A stretch of 64,000 nucleotides of DNA from Myceligenerans indicum (lineage in GTDB: Bacteria > Actinomycetota > Actinomycetes > Actinomycetales > Cellulomonadaceae). This document shows positions 17,842-25,548 of the stretch, piece after piece (position 1 is the first letter of the stretch; each line of letters begins with the position of its first letter). The translations under genes were made by a program, and so were the position numbers. The notes under the pieces were generated by a model. That model saw nothing but the letters and a program-made list of their open reading frames with translations. It did not search any database and was not told where the DNA came from. The stretch is from the NCBI RefSeq assembly GCF_016742955.1, contig NZ_JABBYC010000009.1, forward strand, positions 1-64,000, given 5' to 3'.

Positions 17842-18780
17842 ATGAGCGAGATCATCGGCCCGTTCAACCGGGACCACACCGCCGACGAGGTCAGCGAGGG
17901 CGTCGATCTCACCGGCAGGCGTGCGGTCGTCACCGGTGCCGGATCGGGAATCGGTGCCGAGACGGCTCGGACGCTGGCCCGGCGTGGTGCGGAGGTGACG
18001 ATCGCCGCGCGCCGGCCGGACGTCGCCGCCCGGGTCGCCGAGGACATCACCTCGGACACGGGCAACGCGAGCGTCCACGTCGCCGAGCTGGAGCTGACCG
18101 ACCGTGCGTCCGTCGCGCGGTTCGCCGAGGCGTGGCAGGGCCCGCTGGACCTCCTGGTCAACAATGCCGGGGTCATGCGGATCCCGGAGCTGACCAGGAA
18201 CGCGGACGGCCGGGAGATGCAGTTCGCCACCAACTACCTCGGACACTTCGATCTCACGACCCGGCTGCGCCCCGCGCTCGCCTTGGCCTCGGACGGTGCC
18301 CGGGTGGTCACGGTGAGCTCGTCCGGCCACCTGTTCAGCCCCGTCGTGTTCGACGACGTCGACTACCGCTTCCGTCCCTACGACCCCGTCGGGGCCTACG
18401 GGCAGTCCAAGACCGCCGAGATTCTCCTCGCGGTCGGCATCACCGAGCGGTGGGCGGACGACGGCATCTACGCCAACGCCCTCAACCCGGGTGCGATCGC
18501 GACCGAGCTCCAGCGGCACGTCGGCGGGAAGCTCGCCACGCCGCTCGACCAGCAGAAGACGGTGCAGCAGGGGGCGTCGACGAGCGTCTTCGTCGCGGTC
18601 TCCCCGCTCCTCGACGGCGTCGGCGGGCGCTACTTCAACGACAACGCGGAGGCGTCCACGGTGAGCGAGCGTCCCGAGGACCTCACCGCTCTGGCAGACA
18701 GCGTCGCCGCGTACGCGCTCGATCCGGAGGGAGCGGATCGGCTGTGGGCGCTCTCGGAGAGGCTTCTCGGCCGGAACTGA
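17842..18780 (+). CDS. Short-chain dehydrogenase/reductase
   Basis: This 312-aa classical or extended SDR has the cofactor motif VVTGAGSGIGAETARTLARRG, LLVNNAGVM and a YGQSK catalytic Tyr-Lys, with Ser in VTVSSSGHLF. It resembles the retinol-dehydrogenase/WW-oxidoreductase-like subgroup. NAD(P) is the expected cofactor. The Arg after the TGxxxGIG segment (AARRPD) favours NADP. The start ATG has ggaaggag about 8 bases upstream. It is divergent from the MmyB-type regulator, its likely controller. The substrate is not predictable. Confidence 0.9.
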   Translation: MSEIIGPFNRDHTADEVSEGVDLTGRRAVVTGAGSGIGAETARTLARRGAEVTIAARRPDVAARVAEDITSDTGNASVHVAELELTDRASVARFAEAWQGPLDLLVNNAGVMRIPELTRNADGREMQFATNYLGHFDLTTRLRPALALASDGARVVTVSSSGHLFSPVVFDDVDYRFRPYDPVGAYGQSKTAEILLAVGITERWADDGIYANALNPGAIATELQRHVGGKLATPLDQQKTVQQGASTSVFVAVSPLLDGVGGRYFNDNAEASTVSERPEDLTALADSVAAYALDPEGADRLWALSERLLGRN

Positions 18781-18906
18781 CCCCGCCTGTTCCGATCGCC
18801 CGTTGACCGATGTCCAGCGGAACCGTTCGACAACTTGTAACAGCAAGTCACACGTTCGTATTCCGAATGAAACCAAACGGTAAAAACCGGGCTCTTCACT
18901 GGGGTC
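18781..18906 (+). promoter_or_regulatory. AT-rich promoter region of the Nit1C-type cluster
   Basis: This short gap is much richer in A/T than the genes around it. It contains ACTTG-taacag-CAAGT (18834-18849), a GTAAC-n6-TCACA pair (18837-18852) and a GAAAC-n6-GTAAA pair (18869-18884). The last two only loosely resemble the GTnAC-n6-GAAAC half-site pairs reported for the nitrogen regulator GlnR. The match is imperfect and given only as a suggestion, prompted by the nitrogen-starvation role of the downstream genes. Confidence 0.4.
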
Positions 18907-19974
18907 ATGACGCCGACCGACCAGCTCTCCACCCGAGTGAGCATCGCGCTCCTCGGAGTGCGCAGCGACGCTCCGGTCCGCCGTACCGGCGGTGCGGGGC
19001 CGAGTGACGACGGACATTTCGTCATCGGCGGTGCGGGTGCCGCCATCCCGATCGATCCCGACAGCCCGTACGTCATCTCCCAAGGTCGCCTGACCCTGGA
19101 CGGTGCGGATCTCGGGATGGACGTGGAACCTGTCACCCGACCGCGATTCTACGACCTGACCACCGCCGACGGGACCCCCTACGACAAGATCGCCAAGCTC
19201 CACGGCAAGGACGTGCTGGCCACCACCGTGGTCCAGACGTGCGTCCGTTACGACGAGAGCGAGCGCTGCCGGTTCTGCGCCATCGAGTCGTCGCTGCGCT
19301 CGGGAACGACGATCGCCGTCAAGACTCCGGCGATGCTCGCCGAGGTCGCGGAGGCCGCCCACGAGCTGGACGGGGTCTCGCAGATGGTCATGACCACCGG
19401 CACCTCCAACGGCTGGGACCGCGGTGCCAAGCACCTGGCGCGCTGCGTCCGCGCCGTCAAGGAGGCCGTCCCGGAGCTGCAGGTCCAGGTGCAGTGCGAA
19501 CCACCGGCGGACCTGCGGGCCATCACCGACCTGTACGAGGCGGGCGCCCGCTCCATCGGCATCCACGTCGAGTCGATGGACGACGGCGTGCGGCGTCGCT
19601 GGATGCCGGGCAAGGCGACCGTGTCGCTGGACGAGTACCGCGCGGCCTGGCGCGAGGCGGTGCGCGTGTTCGGCCGCAACCAGGTCTCCACCTACCTGCT
19701 GGTCGGCATGGGCGAGGATCCGGACGAGATGGTCGAGGCCGCGGGCGAGCTCATCGAGATGGGCGTCTACCCGTTCGTGGTCCCGTTCCGGCCGCTGGCC
19801 GGCACGCTCGCGACCGACGTGGACCACGTCCCGGCACCGCACCGCGCGGTGGTCGCCGACGTCACCCGGCGGGTCGGTGCGCTCCTGGCGGCCGCGGGGA
19901 TGCGCGGGTCGGACCAGGCCGCGGGGTGTGCGGCATGCGGTGCCTGCAGCGCACTCGCGGCGGTGGGGGGCTGA
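18907..19974 (+). CDS. Radical SAM protein, MSMEG_0568 family (Nit1C cluster)
   Basis: This 355-aa protein matches the MSMEG_0568-type radical SAM family found with nitrilase Nit1 genes. Cys112, Cys121 and Cys124 in TCVRYDESERCRFC would bind the 4Fe-4S cluster, a CX8CX2C spacing rather than the usual CX3CX2C. The TIM-barrel part includes MVMTTGTSNGWDRGAKHL, VQCEPPADLRAITDLYEAGARSIGIHVES and STYLLVGMGEDPDEMVEAA. A C-terminal CAACGAC (Cys341, 344, 347) could bind a second cluster. It probably carries out the key radical step of the cluster, on an unknown substrate. It is the first gene of the operon and ends 1 base before the next start. Confidence 0.88.
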   Translation: MTPTDQLSTRVSIALLGVRSDAPVRRTGGAGPSDDGHFVIGGAGAAIPIDPDSPYVISQGRLTLDGADLGMDVEPVTRPRFYDLTTADGTPYDKIAKLHGKDVLATTVVQTCVRYDESERCRFCAIESSLRSGTTIAVKTPAMLAEVAEAAHELDGVSQMVMTTGTSNGWDRGAKHLARCVRAVKEAVPELQVQVQCEPPADLRAITDLYEAGARSIGIHVESMDDGVRRRWMPGKATVSLDEYRAAWREAVRVFGRNQVSTYLLVGMGEDPDEMVEAAGELIEMGVYPFVVPFRPLAGTLATDVDHVPAPHRAVVADVTRRVGALLAAAGMRGSDQAAGCAACGACSALAAVGG

Positions 19975-19975
19975 C

Positions 19976-21394
19976 ATGCTGGACGTCCCCACGCTGACCG
20001 GCCGGCAGCTCGTGCCCGCCGCGCCCTGGGCGGTCCGGTCGGCCGAACCCCGGCACGTGGCCGCCTACCGGGCGCTGCGCCGCGAGGTGTTCGTCGCCGA
20101 GCAGGGCCTGTTCTCCGGGCACGATCTGGACCGGACCGACGAAGACGAGCGCACGCAGGTGCTGGTCGCCGTCGACGCCGAGGACCGGGTGCTGGGCGGC
20201 GTGCGCATCGCCCCGGATCCCGGCGCGCTCGATGCTGCGGGCCGGGACATCGGATGGTGGGCCGGCAGCCGGCTCGTCGTGGCGCGCGGGGCACGCGGGG
20301 CCGCGGGGATCGGGACGGCACTCGTCCGGTCCGCCTGCGCTCGCGTGACGGAACTCGGCGTGCTGCGCTTCGAGGCCACCGTCCAGGTCCGCAACCGGCC
20401 GCTGTTCGAGCGCCTCGGCTGGCAGGCATGGGGCGCCCGGGACGTCCAGGGCCGGCCGCACGACCTGATGCGCTGGCCGGTGACCCGGGTCGCGGACCTG
20501 GTGGGCTCCACCAAGTCCGTCCTCGCCGACCTGATCGGCCCGTTGCGCGAGCACACCGGCCCCGCCACGCTGGGCGGCGCGGGGTTCGTGGGCGACGACG
20601 GGGCACCGGTGCCGGGCAGTGACGTCGTCGCCGCGTGCGACGCGATCCTGCCCGCGATGCTCGAGCGCGACCCCGAGTGGGCCGGCTGGTGCGCGGTGCT
20701 GGTCAACGTCAACGACCTCACGGCGATGGGCGTCGGCCCCACCGGGCTGATGGACGCGCTCGGTGCGCCCACGGCGTCGTTCGCGCGCCGTGTGCTGGCC
20801 GGCCTGCACAGCGCGTCCCAGGCGTGGGGCGTGCCCGTGCTCGGCGGGCACACCCAGCTCGGCGTGCCCGCGTCCCTGGCGGTCACCGCGCTCGGCCGGA
20901 CGGATCATCCCGTCCCGGGTGGCGGTGGCCGGCCGGGGCACGCCCTGTCCCTGACCGCGGACCTCTCCGGCCGCTGGCGGCGCGGGTTCGAGGGCCGGCA
21001 GTGGGACTCCACCTCCTCGCGCTCGGCGGCCGAGCTGCGGCACCTGGCCGGCACCGTCGGCGCGGCCCGCCCGCACGCCGCCAAGGACGTGAGCATGGCC
21101 GGCGTCCTCGGCACGACGGCGATGCTCGCCGAGGCCTCGGGCACGGGCGCCACGATCGACGTCGCCGCCGTGCCGATGCCCGACGGCGCCGCTCCGGGCG
21201 AGTGGCTCACCTGCTTTCCCGGCTTCGCGATGCTCACCACCGACCCACCGGGCGGCGGGCGCATGTCCTCGCCGCTGGCGAACACCGCCGAGTGCGGGGA
21301 GCTGACCGGAGAACCTGGCGTCCGCCTGCGCTGGCCCGACGGGGAGACCACCGTGGCCGTCCCCGGCGCCGCGACAGGCCTCGGCCGCGCCTGA
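19976..21394 (+). CDS. GNAT-AIR synthase-like fusion, MSMEG_0567/sll0787 family
   Basis: This 472-aa protein joins two domains. Residues about 15-165 are a GNAT (VFVAEQGLFSGHDLDRTD, SRLVVARGARGAAGIGTALVRSAC, NRPLFERLGWQAWG). Residues about 170-472 resemble the PurM/AIR-synthase fold of ATP-dependent amidine-forming enzymes (LVNVNDLTAMGVGPTGLMDALG, VLGGHTQLGVPASLAVTALG, KDVSMAGVLGTTAMLAEASGTGATIDV). In other organisms these occur as separate genes, so fusion supports their joint action on one intermediate. The GNAT would acylate an amine, and the PurM-like part would use ATP to activate an amide or amidine. The start ATG is 1 base after the radical SAM stop. Confidence 0.88.
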   Translation: MLDVPTLTGRQLVPAAPWAVRSAEPRHVAAYRALRREVFVAEQGLFSGHDLDRTDEDERTQVLVAVDAEDRVLGGVRIAPDPGALDAAGRDIGWWAGSRLVVARGARGAAGIGTALVRSACARVTELGVLRFEATVQVRNRPLFERLGWQAWGARDVQGRPHDLMRWPVTRVADLVGSTKSVLADLIGPLREHTGPATLGGAGFVGDDGAPVPGSDVVAACDAILPAMLERDPEWAGWCAVLVNVNDLTAMGVGPTGLMDALGAPTASFARRVLAGLHSASQAWGVPVLGGHTQLGVPASLAVTALGRTDHPVPGGGGRPGHALSLTADLSGRWRRGFEGRQWDSTSSRSAAELRHLAGTVGAARPHAAKDVSMAGVLGTTAMLAEASGTGATIDVAAVPMPDGAAPGEWLTCFPGFAMLTTDPPGGGRMSSPLANTAECGELTGEPGVRLRWPDGETTVAVPGAATGLGRA

Positions 21395-21509
21395 CAGGGC
21401 CCCGGCCCGCACACCGGTGCGGACGGCGCGCCCGTCCCGCACCCCACGAGTTGCACCACTCGCACGACCCAGCACGACCACACCACCCATCACCGAAGGA
21501 GCATCGACC

Positions 21510-22031
21510 ATGGCGTTCGACGAACAGATCCAGGCCAACATCGACGTGTCGCTCGCGGAGATCCCGCACCCGTCGCTGCCGAAGGGCAGCAACCTGTACG
21601 GCTCGACCAAGATCTTCCCCGACTACCAGGCGGAGCCGGGCCAGGCGTACTTCACGCTGGTACACGGCATCGCGCACGAGTCATCGGTGAGCTTCGTCGC
21701 GATCCTGCAGGCCACCCGTGCGCTGCGGAAGGGCTTCGAGTCGGCCGTCTACTTCTACGGCCCCGGCGCGATCAACGCCCTGGACACTCGCGGGTTCCCG
21801 ACCACGGGTGACAGCGCGTTCCCGGGCGAGCAGAACATCAACGACGCCCTCAAGACCTTCATCGCCGAGGGCGGCACGGTGTTCTGCTGCCGGTTCGGCC
21901 TGTCGCTGCACGGCGCGCGCGAGGAGGACCTCATCGCCGGTGTCATCCCGGCCCACCCGCTGGACGTGCAGGACGCGGTGATCCACTACGCGCGCAAGGG
22001 CGCCATCATCAACTCCACCTACAACCTCTGA
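21510..22031 (+). CDS. MSMEG_0572/sll0783 family nitrogen-starvation protein
   Basis: This 173-aa protein is a clear member of the sll0783/MSMEG_0572 family, named after a Synechocystis gene induced by nitrogen starvation. It contains LVHGIAHESSVSFVAILQATRALRKGFESAVYFYGPGAINALDTRGFP, EQNINDALKTFIAEGGTVFCCRFGLSLHGA and DVQDAVIHYARKGAIINSTYNL. The overall pattern (paired Cys, DsrE-like alternation) suggests a DsrE/F-like fold. The biochemical role is unknown. The start has gaaggag upstream. The 115-bp gap before it is C/A-rich and may hold an extra promoter. Confidence 0.9.
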   Translation: MAFDEQIQANIDVSLAEIPHPSLPKGSNLYGSTKIFPDYQAEPGQAYFTLVHGIAHESSVSFVAILQATRALRKGFESAVYFYGPGAINALDTRGFPTTGDSAFPGEQNINDALKTFIAEGGTVFCCRFGLSLHGAREEDLIAGVIPAHPLDVQDAVIHYARKGAIINSTYNL

Positions 22032-22085
22032 CCCGCACCGCAGCCTGATGGATCCCCGTCGAACGACCCCGGAGGAGCAACTTCC

Positions 22086-22988
22086 GTGAGCCTCACCGTC
22101 GCCGCCGTGTCGGCGAACTTCACCCGCGACCTCGAGCAGAACTACGCGCTCATCGAGCAGCTCCTGGACGAGGCACGCGCCCAGGGCGCACGGCTCGTCG
22201 TCTTCCCCGAGGCGTCGATCGGGGGCTACCTGTCCTCACTCGGCAACCACGGGGACACCGTGCGAACCACCAAGCGGTCCTTGCCGCCCGCGATCCGCCT
22301 GGACGGGCCGGAGATCCGGCGCGTCCAGGCGCTCGCGGGGGAGACCGTCGTCTGCATCGGATTCTGCGAGCTCGACGACGACGGCGAGACGCGGTACAAC
22401 GCGGCCGTCTGCCTCGACGGAAGCCACGTGTACGGCTCCTACCGCAAGGTGCACCAGCCCCTGGGCGAGGCCATGTCGTACGCTGCGGGCGCCTCCTACC
22501 AGGCGTTCGACACACCCGTCGGCCGGGTCGGCCTGCAGATCTGCTACGACAAGGCCTTCCCGGAGGCGGCCCGGGCGCTGGCCCTGGACGGCGCGGAGAT
22601 CGTCGTGAGCATGTCGGCGTGGCCGGCAGCCCGCACGGCGACCGCCGAAGACCTGCAGCAGGACCGGTGGACCTACCGGTTCAACCTGTTCGACGCCGCC
22701 CGCGCGCTGGACAACCAGGTGTTCTGGATCGCCTCCAACCAGTCCGGCACCTTCGGGTCGCTGCGCTACGTCGGAAACGCGAAGGTGGTCGACCCCGGCG
22801 GGAACGTGCTGGCCACCACCCTGCTGGACGCCGGCCTCGCCGTCGCCGAGATCGACGTCGAAAGCACCTTCCGCACCATGCGCGGCGGCATGTTCCACCT
22901 GCGCGACCGCCGCCCCGACGTCTACGCGGCGCTCACCGCACCGGACGCCCCCGAGTCCACCGGATGGAAGGACCTGGCCCATGCCTGA
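22086..22988 (+). CDS. Nitrilase, Nit1/sll0784 (Nit6803) family
   Basis: This 300-aa carbon-nitrogen hydrolase has an intact Glu42-Lys121-Cys153 triad in VVFPEASIGG, SYRKVHQP and LQICYDKAFPE. Nit6803-type enzymes hydrolyse nitriles such as fumaronitrile in vitro. The true substrate in this conserved cluster is not established. As I recall, related clusters have been linked to cyanide assimilation in Pseudomonas. The start is GTG 22086 with ggaggag upstream. It overlaps the following small gene by 8 bp, so expression is probably coupled. Confidence 0.92.
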   Translation: MSLTVAAVSANFTRDLEQNYALIEQLLDEARAQGARLVVFPEASIGGYLSSLGNHGDTVRTTKRSLPPAIRLDGPEIRRVQALAGETVVCIGFCELDDDGETRYNAAVCLDGSHVYGSYRKVHQPLGEAMSYAAGASYQAFDTPVGRVGLQICYDKAFPEAARALALDGAEIVVSMSAWPAARTATAEDLQQDRWTYRFNLFDAARALDNQVFWIASNQSGTFGSLRYVGNAKVVDPGGNVLATTLLDAGLAVAEIDVESTFRTMRGGMFHLRDRRPDVYAALTAPDAPESTGWKDLAHA

Positions 22989-23310
22989 GATGACGTTCGA
23001 CGTGCGCTGGCCCGACGGATCCACGGCGAGCTGCTACTCGCCCAGCCTCGTGATGCACGACCACCTCGAGGTCGGGGCCAGGTATTCCCTGGCCGAGTTC
23101 GTCGACCGCACGTCCCGCGCGCTGCGGGAGGCAAGCGAACGGGTGCGGGCCCGCTACGGCATGACCTGCACGTCGGCCATGCACCAGGAGGCGGAGATCC
23201 GGCAGACCGCCACGTCGTTCCGCACAGGCGAGGTCGAGGTCCTGCGCATGGAGCCGCCTCTGCCCGGGACGGACCTGCGGGGGACCGCCGGGCCGGGAGG
23301 CGGCGCATGA
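22981..23310 (+). CDS. MSMEG_0570 family small protein (Nit1C cluster)
   Basis: This 109-aa protein matches the MSMEG_0570/sll0785-type family: MPEMTFDVRWPDGSTASCYSPSLVMHDHLEVGARYSLAEFVDRTSRALREASERVRARYGMTCTSAMHQ, then IRQTATSF. It has no membrane segment. Its start lies within the last 8 bases of the nitrilase gene, and its stop overlaps the next start (ATGA). The tight coupling suggests it acts with the nitrilase or flavoprotein, perhaps as a small partner. The function is unknown. Confidence 0.88.
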   Translation: MPEMTFDVRWPDGSTASCYSPSLVMHDHLEVGARYSLAEFVDRTSRALREASERVRARYGMTCTSAMHQEAEIRQTATSFRTGEVEVLRMEPPLPGTDLRGTAGPGGGA

Positions 23311-24614
23311 GGGCGGCGCGCATCACCGACGGCGCCCACCACGAGGTGGTGGTCGTGGGTGGCGGGCAGGCCGGCCTGTCGCTGAGCCACCATCTGGTCG
23401 GCTCCGGCGTCGACCACCTCGTGCTCGAGCGGGAGACCGTGGCGCACGAATGGCGCGACGGGCGCTGGGACGCGTTCACCCTGGTCACGCCCAACTGGCA
23501 CTGCCGGCTGCCCGGCTACCCCTATGACGGTCCGGACCCGGACGGCTTCATGCGCCGCGACGACGTCCACGCCTGGGTGCGCCGGTACGCGGACACGTTC
23601 GACGCGCCGGTCGCCGAGGGCGTCGCCGCCACGCGGCTCGCATCACGGCCGGGCGGCGGATTCGTGGTCTCGACCACGCACGGCACGATCACGGCCACAG
23701 CGGTGACGGCGGCCGTGGGCGGCTACCACCGGCCGGTCGTACCACCCTGGGCCAGAGACCTGCCCGAGCGGGTGGCACAGGTGCACTCCCACGAGTACCG
23801 CAACGCCGGTCTGCTTCCCGAGGGCCCGGTGCTCGTGGTCGGCACCGGCCAGTCCGGTACCCAGATCGCCGAGGACCTGCTTCTCGCCGGGCGCGAGGTA
23901 CACCTGGCCGCCGGGCGCGCGCCACGCGTGGCCCGCCGCTACCGGGGCAAGGACTGCATGACGTGGCTGGCGGAGATGGGCGTGTACGACGTGCCCGTGG
24001 CCGCGCACGGCCTGGCCAAGCGGGAATCCACCAACCACTACGTGACCGGGCGGGACGGCGGCCGCGACATCGACCTCCGTGACTTCGCACGCCGGGGCAT
24101 GCACCTGTACGGCCGGGCCACCGGAGTGAGCGACGGGGCGCTCACCTTCGCCCCCACGCTGGAGAACGACCTCGACCACGCCGACTCGGTGGCGGAGTCC
24201 ATCAAGGACGACATCGACCGTTGGATCGAGACCAAGGGCATCGACGCACCCACCGAGGACCGGTACATACCGGTCTGGCGGCCCGAGGCCGAGCCGCAAC
24301 CGCTCGACCTCGACCGGATCGCCGCAGTGGTCTGGTCGGTCGGCTTCCGAGCCGACTGGTCCTGGCTCGACTCCCTGGGGCCCGCAGTGCTCGACGACGA
24401 GGGGCACCCGCGGCACCTGCGCGGTCTCAGCCCGGTGCCCGGGCTGTCGTTCGTCGGCCTGCCCTGGCTCCACACCTGGGGGTCGGGCCGGTTCCTCGGC
24501 ATCGCCCAGGATGCCGAGCACGTCGCCCGGGCAGTAGGCGACTGGCGCGCCGGCGGCGCGTGGGACGGGCCCGCGCCACACGCGCTCGCGGCGCAGCCGG
24601 CCAAGGCCGGATGA
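23307..24614 (+). CDS. Flavin-dependent oxidoreductase, MSMEG_0569 family
   Basis: This 435-aa protein has an FAD-binding site (EVVVVGGGQAGLSLSHHLVGSG) and a second dinucleotide site (GPVLVVGTGQSGTQIAEDLLLAGREV), with AVVWSVGFRADWSWL near the end. The fold is that of class B flavin monooxygenases. It is the MSMEG_0569 type that accompanies Nit1 nitrilases. N-oxygenation of an amine, oxime formation or nitrile formation would fit such a pathway, but this is inference. It starts at ATG 23307, overlapping the preceding stop. Confidence 0.88.
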   Translation: MRAARITDGAHHEVVVVGGGQAGLSLSHHLVGSGVDHLVLERETVAHEWRDGRWDAFTLVTPNWHCRLPGYPYDGPDPDGFMRRDDVHAWVRRYADTFDAPVAEGVAATRLASRPGGGFVVSTTHGTITATAVTAAVGGYHRPVVPPWARDLPERVAQVHSHEYRNAGLLPEGPVLVVGTGQSGTQIAEDLLLAGREVHLAAGRAPRVARRYRGKDCMTWLAEMGVYDVPVAAHGLAKRESTNHYVTGRDGGRDIDLRDFARRGMHLYGRATGVSDGALTFAPTLENDLDHADSVAESIKDDIDRWIETKGIDAPTEDRYIPVWRPEAEPQPLDLDRIAAVVWSVGFRADWSWLDSLGPAVLDDEGHPRHLRGLSPVPGLSFVGLPWLHTWGSGRFLGIAQDAEHVARAVGDWRAGGAWDGPAPHALAAQPAKAG

Positions 24615-24636
24615 CGGACGACCTACGCTCTAGGAC

Positions 24637-25515
24637 ATGTCCACGACGACCATGGGTGCGGTCGCAGCGCACTTCGGACGCGATATCGACCGCACCCTCG
24701 CCAAGCTTCCCGGCATCATCGACCAGGCCCGCGAGCGCGGCGTCGACCTCCTGGTGCTGCCCGACGCCACCATCGGCGGCTACCTGCACGACATGTACCA
24801 CCCGGCGGGCGAGACCCTGCCGCCGGCCGTGGACCTCGACGGGCCCGAGGTCGCGGCCGTGCGGCAGATGGCCGGGGACATGGTGGTGTGCTTCGGCATC
24901 GCGGAGCGAGCCCAGGAAGGCGGAGCCGAGGTGCGGTACAACACCGCCGTCTGCGTGCACGGGGACGGACTCCTGGGCGTGCACCGCAAGGTGCACCTGC
25001 CGCTCGGCGAGTCCGAGGCATACCGGCATGGCACCGGATTCGACGCCTTCGACACCCCCGTGGGCCGGCTCGGCATGCTCATCGACTTCGACAAGACGTT
25101 TCCCGAGTCGGCCCGCTCGATCGCGCTCGACGGCGCGCAGATCATCGCGTGCCTCAGCGCCTGGCCCGCGAGCGTCACCGACCGCTCCGACCGGCTGCGC
25201 AACGACCGCCAGGCCCACCTGTTCGACCTGTACGACTGTGCGCGCGCGGCCGAGAACCAGCTCTACGTGGTCTCCTCCAACCAGACGGGAGTCCTCGGCG
25301 GGCTGCGCTTCCTCGGGCAGGCCAAGGTCGTCGACCCGGCCGGCGAGATCGTCGCCAAGACCTGGGCCAAGGGCGGGCTCGCCGTCGCCACCGCCGACGT
25401 GACGGCCGACGTCGCCCGAGCCCGCCGCACCATGAACCACCTGCGCGACCGCGTCGAGAACGCCTACACCCTCACCACCCGGCCGGCGTCGGCCACCACC
25501 TCCAGCCCGACGTGA
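24637..25515 (+). CDS. Second nitrilase-like protein lacking the catalytic Cys and Glu (MSMEG_0566-like)
   Basis: This 292-aa protein is a close paralogue of the nitrilase at 22086 and keeps its fold signatures: IGGYL, HRKVHLPLGE, DTPVGRLGM, FDKTFPESAR and SSNQTGVLG. Two of the three catalytic residues are changed. The Glu position is Asp43 (VLPDATIGG), Lys118 is kept, and the Cys position is Asp150 (LIDFDKTFPE in place of LQICYDKAFPE). Thiol chemistry is therefore impossible. It may be a regulatory or structural subunit, or a protein that binds the substrate. It starts 22 bp after the flavoprotein, within the same operon. Confidence 0.88.
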   Translation: MSTTTMGAVAAHFGRDIDRTLAKLPGIIDQARERGVDLLVLPDATIGGYLHDMYHPAGETLPPAVDLDGPEVAAVRQMAGDMVVCFGIAERAQEGGAEVRYNTAVCVHGDGLLGVHRKVHLPLGESEAYRHGTGFDAFDTPVGRLGMLIDFDKTFPESARSIALDGAQIIACLSAWPASVTDRSDRLRNDRQAHLFDLYDCARAAENQLYVVSSNQTGVLGGLRFLGQAKVVDPAGEIVAKTWAKGGLAVATADVTADVARARRTMNHLRDRVENAYTLTTRPASATTSSPT

Positions 25516-25548
25516 GGTCGGGCCGTACCTCTACCAGGACGGAACAGC

